64,000 nucleotides of DNA from Rhodocyclaceae bacterium (GTDB taxonomy: Bacteria; Pseudomonadota; Gammaproteobacteria; Burkholderiales; Rhodocyclaceae). Position 1 is the first letter of the stretch; each line of letters starts with the position of its first letter. The stretch lies in NCBI GenBank assembly GCA_018262775.1, contig JADFDU010000007.1, positions 1-64,000 on the forward strand. Reading direction: 5' to 3'. The translations under genes and the position numbers were made by a program. This document shows, one piece after another, positions 37,432 to 44,180 of this stretch. Below the pieces are notes generated by a model. It ran no database searches and had not been told where the DNA came from. It saw only the letters and a list, made by a program, of their open reading frames with translations.

Positions 37432-37447
37432 TGCATCATCCGTGCCA
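37432..37447 (-). promoter_or_regulatory. Sigma-54 promoter of the flgB operon
   Basis: The minus strand reads TGGCACG-N4-ATGCA, with GG and GC correctly spaced; only the first -12 base differs from consensus. It lies 57 bp upstream of the flgB start. Two palindromes are upstream of it, at 37469 and 37542. Confidence 0.78.
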
Positions 37448-37468
37448 GGCATCGTATGCCCGTGCACA

Positions 37469-37484
37469 CGGCAACGATTTGCCG
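37469..37484. promoter_or_regulatory. Palindromic operator candidate, flgB-proximal
   Basis: CGGCAA-CGAT-TTGCCG: both half-sites are perfect, with a 4-bp centre instead of 3. It lies 22 bp upstream of the flgB -24 element. Confidence 0.45.
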
Positions 37485-37541
37485 AAAAGCGAGGGAAACC
37501 CGCGGCAATCCCCAACTTGGGCGGCAGTGCTTGTCGCGCGG

Positions 37542-37556
37542 CGGCAATAATTGCCG
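37542..37556. promoter_or_regulatory. Palindromic operator candidate, flgA-proximal (perfect copy)
   Basis: CGGCAA-TAA-TTGCCG, the only perfect copy of the recurrent palindrome. It is 95 bp upstream of the flgB sigma-54 promoter and 71 bp upstream of flgA, so it could act on either gene. No clear flgA promoter was found. Confidence 0.55.
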
Positions 37557-37626
37557 GGCTGTCAACGCAGCCTTGCCAGAAGGCGTTGCTCATGTTTGAA
37601 TCCCTCCTATCCTGCGTCGATCACAC

Positions 37627-38343
37627 ATGCCATTCCCCATGAAGCGATTTCTATTCCTGCTGACCTTTTGCCTCACTACACTCACAACACTCACCACACT
37701 CACTACGCTCGCCCATGCCCGCCAGGCACCGGAAGAAGTGAAGCGTGTCATCGAGGACTTCCTGCGCGTGCAGACGCGCGGCCTGCCCGGCCAGGCCAGT
37801 TTCACCATCGGCGCCATCGATCCAAACAACAACCTGCCCGCCTGCTCGGCACTGGAGGCATTCCTGCCGGTCGGCGGCCGTCCTTGGGGACGCATCAACG
37901 TCGGTGTGCGTTGCCAGCTGGAAGGCGGCTGGTCGATCTACGTTCCAGCACAAGTCAAGGTCATGGGTGAGTATTTCGTTACTGCCAAGCCGCTGGCCAG
38001 GGGACAGATCATCACCACCGGTGACCTTGCGCAACGCAAAGGCGATCTGGCGGAATTGCCCGCGGGCATCGTCACGGAGGCAACCCAGGCGCTCGGCAAG
38101 TCGCTCAACGTCAGCGTCCAGTCAGGCCAGATCCTGCGCAACGACAGCCTGCGCGCGCCGCATGTGGTGCAACAAGGGCAAAGCGTGCGCATCGTCTCGA
38201 AGGGCAAGGGCTTCCAGGTCGCTGCCGAAGGCAAGGCGCTGAACAACGCTGCCGCCGGACAGGTCGTTCAGGTCCGCTCCGCCTCTGGACAGACCCTGTC
38301 CGGCATCGCCCAGGCGGACGGCACCGTGGAAGTCAATCATTGA
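37627..38343 (+). CDS. flgA: Flagellar P-ring assembly chaperone FlgA
   Basis: 238 residues; the start may be Met1 or Met5 (37639). The signal peptide has a hydrophobic core made of four LTT repeats ending TLAHA. The mature part begins RQAPEEVKRVIEDFLRVQTRGLPGQASFTIG, and the C-terminal SAF domain has AKPLARGQIITTGDLAQRKGDL and GQILRNDSLRAPHVVQQGQSV, ending with the usual VRSASGQTLSGIAQADGTVEV. It chaperones FlgI in the periplasm. Confidence 0.96.
   Translation: MPFPMKRFLFLLTFCLTTLTTLTTLTTLAHARQAPEEVKRVIEDFLRVQTRGLPGQASFTIGAIDPNNNLPACSALEAFLPVGGRPWGRINVGVRCQLEGGWSIYVPAQVKVMGEYFVTAKPLARGQIITTGDLAQRKGDLAELPAGIVTEATQALGKSLNVSVQSGQILRNDSLRAPHVVQQGQSVRIVSKGKGFQVAAEGKALNNAAAGQVVQVRSASGQTLSGIAQADGTVEVNH
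37672..37707 (+). repeat. Four 9-bp tandem repeats in the flgA signal peptide
   Basis: CTCACNACA is repeated four times in frame and encodes Leu-Thr-Thr each time. Gain or loss of a unit would keep the frame and change only the length of the hydrophobic core. Confidence 0.85.
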
Positions 38344-38391
38344 CGCATGGCGTTAAAACAGGCGTAGAATCATGGCGTTGTGTTTTCAGCC

Positions 38392-38418
38392 TAAAGTTTT
38401 TATGCTTCGCGCCGTTAG
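38392..38418 (+). promoter_or_regulatory. Sigma-28 promoter of flgMN
   Basis: TAAAGTTT, exactly 11 bp, GCCGTTAG: the best sigma-28 match in the window. It is 37 bp upstream of the flgM start. FliA control of its own anti-sigma factor is well established in other bacteria. Confidence 0.92.
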
Positions 38419-38454
38419 GAACACCTGAGGTCACACAATTTAAGGAATAAAGCC

Positions 38455-38772
38455 GTGAAAATCGATAATTCAGTGAGTTCCGTAGGCGGCGTGCCCACCG
38501 GCGAATCCCGCCAGCGTCCGGAGAAGAACTCGGCTAATCTGGCCGGGGCGGCCGGAGCGGCCGGCGAGAAAGTGGAACTGTCCTCGCTCGCCTCCCGCAT
38601 GCAGGAAGTCGAGGCTGCGCTCGCCAACGTGCCGGTGGCCGACTCCAGCCGCATCGCCGAGATCAAGCAGGCCATGGCCGAAGGGCGCTTCCAGGTGGAC
38701 GCCAGCAAGGTGGCGGACGGCCTCATCGAGAGCGTCAAGCAAATGATTGCGTCGCAATCGCGCAGGTCGTGA
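38455..38772 (+). CDS. flgM: Anti-sigma-28 factor FlgM
   Basis: 105 residues, GTG start (MKIDNSVSSVGGVPTG). The C-terminal FliA-binding half has VELSSLASRMQEVEAAL, then DSSRIAEIKQAMAEGRFQVDASKVADGLIESV, the family pattern. FlgM holds FliA inactive until it is exported through the finished hook. Its stop overlaps flgN as GTGA. Confidence 0.95.
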   Translation: MKIDNSVSSVGGVPTGESRQRPEKNSANLAGAAGAAGEKVELSSLASRMQEVEAALANVPVADSSRIAEIKQAMAEGRFQVDASKVADGLIESVKQMIASQSRRS

Positions 38773-39272
38773 GCGGTAGCGGCAGCGGGTCCCCTTCTCT
38801 TTCCCCCTCCCCCTCCTTGCAGAACCTTCTCATCGAGGAAGTCGCGCAGTTGCGTGGCTTCCTCGTTCTTCTTGAAAGTGAGCAAAAAGCCCTGATCGGC
38901 GGTGACGTCGAACAACTTCTTGCGCTCGCTGCGGAGAAAACAGAATTTTTTGGACGCCTGACAAAACTGGGCGAAGCACGCGCACAAGCGCTGGCCTCTG
39001 CCGGGTTTGCAGCCGGCGGGCAAGGCATGGAAAGCTGGTTTGCACGCTACCCCGACGCAAGCGGTGCGCGCCGCGACTGGCAGGATCTGCGGGCCCTGGC
39101 AAAAACGGCCAACAGCCTGAACAATACAAACGGCGATCTGATCGCCACGCGCCTGGCGCATAACCAGCAGGCGCTCTCCGCCCTGATGTCTGCCGCCAAC
39201 CAGGCCTCGCTCTACGGCCCGGACGGCCAGGCCCAGCCCGTCGGCGGCGGCCGCAGCCTCGGTAGCGTGTAG
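38769..39272 (+). CDS. flgN: Flagellar export chaperone FlgN
   Basis: 167 residues from a GTG that overlaps the flgM stop. After a Ser/Pro/Gly-rich start the protein is helical: LLIEEVAQLRGFLVLLESEQKALIGGDVEQLLALAAEKTEF, and later SLNNTNGDLIATRLAHNQQALSALM, typical of FlgN. It is the chaperone for FlgK and FlgL. Confidence 0.92.
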   Translation: MSGSGSGSPSLSPSPSLQNLLIEEVAQLRGFLVLLESEQKALIGGDVEQLLALAAEKTEFFGRLTKLGEARAQALASAGFAAGGQGMESWFARYPDASGARRDWQDLRALAKTANSLNNTNGDLIATRLAHNQQALSALMSAANQASLYGPDGQAQPVGGGRSLGSV

Positions 39273-39313
39273 GTCGGCCTTCAGGACGACAGCAGCGGTT
39301 GATCGCGCCCCCC

Positions 39314-39333
39314 GGCCGGGCTGAAGCCCGGCC
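39314..39333. terminator. Hairpin between convergent flgN and motD
   Basis: GGCCGGGC-TGAA-GCCCGGCC is a perfect 8-bp stem in the 68-bp convergent gap, followed on the + strand by an AT-rich stretch with four T residues. It probably ends transcription from one or both sides. The sequence style resembles REP-type intergenic palindromes. Confidence 0.5.
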
Positions 39334-39340
39334 TGCGAAA

Positions 39341-40150
39341 CTATTCTTTTAGTGGCAACTCCCTGAGGTCGTCCGGATTCTGTGCTTCGATGAGGATCGC
39401 CACGCGACGATTGCGCGCGCGGCCCTCGGGTGTGTCGTTCGAGGCCACCGGCCGTTGTTCGCCATAACCCGTCGCCGTCAGGCGCTGCGGCGCCACCCCA
39501 GCATCGATGAACAGGCGTACCACGCTGGAGGCGCGCGCGCCCGACAACTCCCAGTTCGAGGGGAATTGCGCCGTTGCAATCGGCGTCGGATCGGTATGGC
39601 CCTCGACCGTGATGGGAAATTCGGCCGATGCCACGACTTCGGCCACGGCGCGTAGCGCCTTCACAGCCGCTGGCTGCAATTGCGCCTCACCAAGCGGAAA
39701 CAGCACGCTGGCGTTGATCTCGACCGTGATGCCCTTCAGCCCTTCGGTGACGCTGACCTTGCCCTGCCGCACCAGCGGCGCCAGCACCTCCATGATCTGC
39801 CTCGCCATCTCGCGCATCTTCTCGCGCACCTGGCGCTTGCGCTCCTCTTCCCTGGCGTCGGCGGGCGTGACCATCGACGTGACAACCGGCCTGGCCCGGA
39901 GCTGCGGCAAGGCCGGCATCGCCGCCGGCGTGCGTGCGCCCGGTGCAAGCTGCTCGCTGTGGCTGTTGATGCTCACATTGCGGAAAGCTGCCACCAGCGA
40001 ATCGGAGAGGACGCGGTACTTGCCCTCGTTCACGGTGGACAGGGAGTACATCACCACGAAAAAGGCGAATAGCAGGGTGATGAAGTCGGCGTAGGACACA
40101 AGCCAGCGCTCATGGTTCTCATGCTCTTCGATATGGGCGCGACGGCGCAT
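39341..40150 (-). CDS. motD: Flagellar motor stator protein MotD (MotB family)
   Basis: 269 residues from the ATG at 40150; the longer frame reads into repeat sequence. It begins RRRAHIEEHENHERWLVSYADFITLLFAFFVVMYSLS, with the proton-binding aspartate in SYADF and one membrane helix. The C-terminal OmpA-like peptidoglycan-binding domain (about 140-260) has VEGHTDPTPI and LTATGYGEQRPVASNDTPEGRARNRRVAIL. It pairs with MotC upstream. Confidence 0.95.
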   Translation of the reverse strand: MRRRAHIEEHENHERWLVSYADFITLLFAFFVVMYSLSTVNEGKYRVLSDSLVAAFRNVSINSHSEQLAPGARTPAAMPALPQLRARPVVTSMVTPADAREEERKRQVREKMREMARQIMEVLAPLVRQGKVSVTEGLKGITVEINASVLFPLGEAQLQPAAVKALRAVAEVVASAEFPITVEGHTDPTPIATAQFPSNWELSGARASSVVRLFIDAGVAPQRLTATGYGEQRPVASNDTPEGRARNRRVAILIEAQNPDDLRELPLKE

Positions 40151-40214
40151 GGCGAGTCCGGTCGTGTGGGCCAGACTGAAATAACGGCAGGAGAGGCGCA
40201 ATCTTGAGGGACGC

Positions 40215-40237
40215 GCCGTGCTGCGGGGGCTGACTTT
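40215..40237 (+). repeat. 23-bp dispersed repeat, copy 5 (motC/motD gap)
   Basis: GCCGT-N8-GGCTGACTTT, differing by one base from the copy at 56029. It lies upstream of motD, next to the inverted-repeat element at 40254. It is non-coding. Confidence 0.7.
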
Positions 40238-40253
40238 TAACCTGATGACGAAA

Positions 40254-40402
40254 TTCAAACCTCTTTCAACACAGAGATCACGGAGACACAGAGGGCACAG
40301 AGGAAAAAAGACTGCTCACCCACCGGGTGAACCATGGATCTGTTGCAACCCTCTGTGTCCTCTGTGCCTTTCTCTGTGTCCTCTGTGTTGAATGCGGTTT
40401 CG
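40254..40402. repeat. Inverted-repeat element with ACAGAG units between motC and motD
   Basis: The left arm has repeated CACAGAG-type units and the right arm repeated CTCTGTG units, forming an imperfect hairpin of about 150 bp. The ends match AAACC-N4-TTCAACACAGAG and its inverse, like the 23866 element. It has no coding content. It widens the gap between two stator genes that are normally adjacent. Confidence 0.8.
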
Positions 40403-40404
40403 GC

Positions 40405-41145
40405 TTAAACGATGTAGCCCTGCAGTCGGCTTTCTATGATCCGTGGATTGTCCCCATTGGCGATGCCGATGAGGCCGTCGACGTACATGTCGCGCACCAG
40501 CGTCAGGCGCGAGACGTGGGCAAGGAGCTTCTTCGCGACCGGAAGGAAGATCAGGTTGGCCGAGCCGACGCCGTAGATGGTGGCGACGAAGGCCACGGCG
40601 ATGCCGGCGCCGAGCTTGGATGGATCGGACAGATTCTCCATGACATGGATCAGGCCCATCACCGCGCCAATGATGCCGATGGTCGGTGCATAGCCACCGG
40701 CTGACTCCCAGATTTTTGCCGCCAGCTTCATCTGCTCTTCCTGCGTGCTGATCTCCACCTCCAGCACTTCGCGCACGCGATCCGGTTCCGCGCCGTCAAC
40801 CAGTAATTGCAGGCCCTTGCGCATGAAGGGATCGACGACCTCGACCAGATGGCCTTCCAGCGCCAGCAACCCTTCGCGGCGTGCCGTGTGGCTCCACTCC
40901 GCCATGCGCCCGATCAGTTCATGCTGGCCCAGGAGCGGCGGTGTGAACACCCATGTCACCATCTTCATGCCACGCACGAAGGTGGCAAAGGGGCTTTGCA
41001 GCATGACAGCGCCGAAGGTACCGCCCATGACGATGACGAAGGCCGTCGGCTGGACGAGCGAGCCGACATGCCCGCCCTCGAGATACTGGCCGCCGATGAT
41101 GGCGGCGAGGCCGAGTAGCAAACCGACGATGCTGATGACGTCCAT
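40405..41145 (-). CDS. motC: Flagellar motor stator protein MotC (MotA/PomA family)
   Basis: 246 residues with four membrane helices. The start MDVISIVGLLLGLAAIIGGQYLEGGHVGSLVQPTAFVIVMGGTFGAVM is typical of the PomA/MotC branch. The cytoplasmic loop has the charged residues of MotA proteins (RREGLLALEGHL), and the C-terminal part has GIIGAVMGLIHVMENLSDPSKLGAGIAVAFVATIYGVG. It lies 32 bases after fliA. Confidence 0.95.
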   Translation of the reverse strand: MDVISIVGLLLGLAAIIGGQYLEGGHVGSLVQPTAFVIVMGGTFGAVMLQSPFATFVRGMKMVTWVFTPPLLGQHELIGRMAEWSHTARREGLLALEGHLVEVVDPFMRKGLQLLVDGAEPDRVREVLEVEISTQEEQMKLAAKIWESAGGYAPTIGIIGAVMGLIHVMENLSDPSKLGAGIAVAFVATIYGVGSANLIFLPVAKKLLAHVSRLTLVRDMYVDGLIGIANGDNPRIIESRLQGYIV

Positions 41146-41177
41146 GGCGCCCGCTCAGCTCCTCAAGAAGCCCGGCA

Positions 41178-41888
41178 CTATTTTTTCACCAGGCGCGCGC
41201 GCAGGCGGGCGACCGCCTGGCTGTGCAACTGGCAGATGCGCGATTCGGATACGCCGAGAATCTCGCCGATCTCGCGCAGGTTGAGTTCTTCCTCGTAGTA
41301 CAGGCCCATCACCGTCTTCTCGCGTTCGGGCAGGTCCTTGATGGCGCGAATCAGCACGTCGCGCATGTTCTTGTCGAGCAGCGCGGCGAGCGGATCGGCC
41401 TCACTGCTGGGCAGATGGCGGTCGAGGTAATCGTCGTCATCGTCGCCGCCGAAATCTTCAAGATGGATCAGCTGGTAGCCGCGCGCGTTCTGCAGCATCT
41501 TCTGGTAGTCGTCGAGCACCATGTCGAGCGACTTGGCCAGTTCGCCTTCCGTCGGCTGGCGACCATATTGCTGTTCGAGCTGGCTGACAGCGGATTCGAT
41601 GCGGCGCATGTCGCGCCGCAGGCTTCGCGGCAGCCAGTCGTTCTCGCGCAGGCCGTCGAGCATGGCGCCGCGGATGCGCTGCACGGCATAGGTCTCGAAT
41701 TGCGCGCCGAGGCCTTCCTCGAAGCGGCCGACAGCGTCGATCAGGCCGAGCATGCCATTCTGGATGATGTCCTCGACCTGCACGCTGGCGGGCAGCCTGG
41801 CCATGAGGTGGTACGCGATCCGCTTCACCAGCGGCGCGTACTGCATGATGAGTTGGTCCCTGTCCAGGTTGCCACTTGCGGTATACAT
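41178..41888 (-). CDS. fliA: Flagellar RNA polymerase sigma-28 factor FliA
   Basis: 236 residues from the ATG at 41888; a GTG 15 codons upstream, overlapping the flhG stop, is possible. Region 2 has LVKRIAYHLMARLPASVQVEDIIQNGMLGLIDA and FETYAVQRIRGAMLDGLRENDWLPRS; region 4 has LPEREKTVMGLYYEEELNLREIGEILGVSESRICQLHSQAVARLR. It reads the TAAAGTTT/GCCGATAA-type promoters found at fliC, flgM, cheV and receptor genes here, and is restrained by FlgM. Confidence 0.97.
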   Translation of the reverse strand: MYTASGNLDRDQLIMQYAPLVKRIAYHLMARLPASVQVEDIIQNGMLGLIDAVGRFEEGLGAQFETYAVQRIRGAMLDGLRENDWLPRSLRRDMRRIESAVSQLEQQYGRQPTEGELAKSLDMVLDDYQKMLQNARGYQLIHLEDFGGDDDDDYLDRHLPSSEADPLAALLDKNMRDVLIRAIKDLPEREKTVMGLYYEEELNLREIGEILGVSESRICQLHSQAVARLRARLVKK

Positions 41889-41932
41889 CCGCCTTGTCCC
41901 CTGAGTGTCGTGCGAGCCGGAATGGGTTTCCA

Positions 41933-42778
41933 CTATACCATCACCCGCTGCGCGGCCGCCGCGCCCCGCAGCGGGCCACCCTGCGGCGCACGGCGCACAT
42001 CCACCCCCGCGGCGGCGTGCGACAACGCCAGGAAGGATTCGGCAAATGCGTGGCCGCCGCCCGCCGCAGCGACGCGCTCCGTCAGGCAGCCGAGCAGATC
42101 GAGTTCAGCGCCCAGATGACGGCGCGCCACTTCGCGCAGATTGGCAAACACGGTGTGGCCTTCAGCCGGGCTGGCGGTACGCAGGATGACGACATCAAAG
42201 CGGCGGCAGTCATACTGCTGCGCCAGGCGCTTCATCTGTGCATAGGCCGCGGTAATGGACGGGCTGTCCGGCGCTGCCGCGATGACGATGCGCTGCGGCT
42301 GCGGCAGCAGCGGCGAAAACTCCGCGCCGGGGCGATCCGCCGTATCCACGAGGATGAAATCGATCCCTTTTTGCAGGCGGCGCAGCCACTCGCCCAGGGC
42401 ATGACGCTCCATGGCGCCGAGACGGGCGCATTGCCGCGCTGCGCGCGCCGCCGGCAGCAGGCGGATGCCCGCTTCCGGCCGCAGCAGCACCTGGGCGGCC
42501 GGCACGTCGCGGTTGACCGCTTGTAGCAGGTCGAAGCGCGAGCGCAGGCCGAATGCCGTGGCGACGTTGTTCGCGCCGGCGTTTTCATCGATGACAATGA
42601 CTTCCTTGCCCGCCGCTGCCAGCCCGCGCGCCAGCCCGGCCACCGGCATGCCGCGGCCTGCGGCACCGGCGAAAGCGACTGTCGCCGCTCCGCGCGCGCC
42701 GGCAAACAGCTTCCTCAGTCCCGCCGCCTGGTCGTCGAAAAGACTGCTGCCCGCAGTTGGGTTCAGGGTGCTAACCAT
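41933..42778 (-). CDS. flhG: MinD-like flagellar number regulator FlhG, with degenerate P-loop
   Basis: 281 residues, located directly after flhF with an 8-bp overlap. The fold pattern of FlhG/FleN is visible: EVIVIDENAGANNVATAFGLRSRFDLLQAV, GIRLLPAA, FILVDTAD, and a C-terminal amphipathic region. The deviant Walker A, normally KGGVGKT, is replaced at about residues 36-46 by FAGAAGRGMPV, which has neither lysine. ATP-dependent dimerisation is therefore doubtful. FlhG normally limits flagellar number by acting on FlhF and on a FleQ-type regulator, which is not seen here. Confidence 0.85.
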   Translation of the reverse strand: MVSTLNPTAGSSLFDDQAAGLRKLFAGARGAATVAFAGAAGRGMPVAGLARGLAAAGKEVIVIDENAGANNVATAFGLRSRFDLLQAVNRDVPAAQVLLRPEAGIRLLPAARAARQCARLGAMERHALGEWLRRLQKGIDFILVDTADRPGAEFSPLLPQPQRIVIAAAPDSPSITAAYAQMKRLAQQYDCRRFDVVILRTASPAEGHTVFANLREVARRHLGAELDLLGCLTERVAAAGGGHAFAESFLALSHAAAGVDVRRAPQGGPLRGAAAAQRVMV

Positions 42779-44180
42779 GCAGCGCTCCCAGCGGCCGCTC
42801 GCCTTGCGCCGAACCCGCTGCCAGCAGCAGCCCCGCCTCGTCGCCGACGAGGCGATGCGGCGAATGCTCCGGCAGGCCCTTCAGCGCCCGGTGCAGCAGG
42901 TAGGCGCGATTGGGCAGGTGCAGATCTTCCGGCACGCGCTGGCCGTTGGCGACGTAATACAGTTCCAGGCGGTTGCGGATCAGCGCGTCGATCGCCGGCG
43001 CGAGGCTCACGGCTTCATCCACCTTGGTGAGGATGGCACCGGCCAGATCGCTGCCACCCGCATCCCGGCCGTAGGCGCGTACGACATCGTCGAGCGTGTC
43101 GCCACGGCTGGTGGCGTTGAGCAGCAGCAGGCGGCGGACATCGCCGGCGCCGTCGAGCAGTGCCGCCTGCTCGGCCACCATGCGGTCGCGCTGGCTCATG
43201 CCGATGGTGTCGATCAGCACCATGTGCTTGCCGCACAGGTCGGCGAGGGCGCGCCGCAGGTCGGCAGCGTCGCGCACCGCATGCACCTGCACGCCAAGGA
43301 TGCGGCCGTAGATGCGCAACTGCTCGTGCGCGCCGATGCGATAGCCGTCGGTGGTCAGCAGCGCCACGCTGTCGGCACCGTGGCGCACCACGCAGCGCGC
43401 CGCCAGCTTGGCGGTGGTGGTGGTCTTGCCCACGCCGGTGGGACCGACCAGGGCATAGATGCCGCCGGCATCGATGATCTCATCGTCCGTACCGACGGTA
43501 TGCAGGTTGCGGTTGAGCACGCCCTTCAGCCAGCTGTGGCCTTCCTCGCGCGTGGTGCCGGCCGGCAGGCTGCTGACGAGGCGGCGCGCCAGTTGTGTAG
43601 AGAAACCCGCATCAAGCAGATCCGTGAGCAACAGGGTCTTCGCCGGCGCATCGTGCCCCAGCCCGGTCCACGCAAAACCGGCCAGCTGCTGCTCGATCAG
43701 GTCCTTGATGCCCGCCAGCTCACGCAACAGGTGTGCCTCCGGCACCGCCTCGTGTCCGGCGCCGTCCTCCACGGACTGACTTTTGCGGAACTGGGGCTGG
43801 GGCCGGGCACGAGGCGCGGGTTGGGCATGAGTCGCGGATTGGGCATGGGACGAAGATGGCCGGGCCGCTGCCGGCTGCCATTCACGCACGCTTTTTTTCT
43901 CCGTGGCGACAGGGCTCGTGACGACAGGACGAGAGGACGCGGGCGGGCGTTTCCCGCCGGAGAGACTGACGGTGAAATCCTCCTCGCGGTCGATCCGCGG
44001 TGCTGCGGCATGCGGCTCATCTAAAAATTCACTTGGAATCTCGCTCGCCAGCACCGCGGTGATCTCGACGCCGCCATCCACGCTGCGGTTGGAGAGGACG
44101 ATGGCGTCGGCGCCCAGCTCCTCCTTAACACGGCGCAGGGCCTCGCGGGCAGTTTGGGCGAAGTAGCGTTTGATGTTCAT
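42771..44180 (-). CDS. flhF: Flagellar placement GTPase FlhF (SRP family)
   Basis: 469 residues. The N-terminal part starts MNIKRYFAQTAREALRRVKEELGADAIVLSNRSVDGGVEI. A low-complexity linker follows (about 90-150). The NG domain has the G1 loop GPTGVGKTTTTAKLAAR, LLTTDGYRIGAHEQLRIYG, and VLIDTIGMSQRD. FlhF marks the pole where the flagellum is built. Its ATG overlaps the flhA stop as ATGA. Confidence 0.96.
   Translation of the reverse strand: MNIKRYFAQTAREALRRVKEELGADAIVLSNRSVDGGVEITAVLASEIPSEFLDEPHAAAPRIDREEDFTVSLSGGKRPPASSRPVVTSPVATEKKSVREWQPAAARPSSSHAQSATHAQPAPRARPQPQFRKSQSVEDGAGHEAVPEAHLLRELAGIKDLIEQQLAGFAWTGLGHDAPAKTLLLTDLLDAGFSTQLARRLVSSLPAGTTREEGHSWLKGVLNRNLHTVGTDDEIIDAGGIYALVGPTGVGKTTTTAKLAARCVVRHGADSVALLTTDGYRIGAHEQLRIYGRILGVQVHAVRDAADLRRALADLCGKHMVLIDTIGMSQRDRMVAEQAALLDGAGDVRRLLLLNATSRGDTLDDVVRAYGRDAGGSDLAGAILTKVDEAVSLAPAIDALIRNRLELYYVANGQRVPEDLHLPNRAYLLHRALKGLPEHSPHRLVGDEAGLLLAAGSAQGERPLGALHG
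43761..43783 (+). repeat. Possible copy 6 of the 23-bp repeat (in the flhF linker)
   Basis: GCCGT-N8-GACTGACTTT on the + strand, antisense to flhF codons in the variable linker (protein RKSQSVEDG). A tolerated insertion in a disordered linker would fit a mobile repeat, but chance cannot be excluded. Confidence 0.45.

Noticed and set aside
40151-40258. Longer MotD starting at 40258
   Set aside because: The extra 36 residues are arginine/serine-rich and come from the 23-bp repeat region; MotB-family proteins start shortly before the conserved RWLVSYADF segment.
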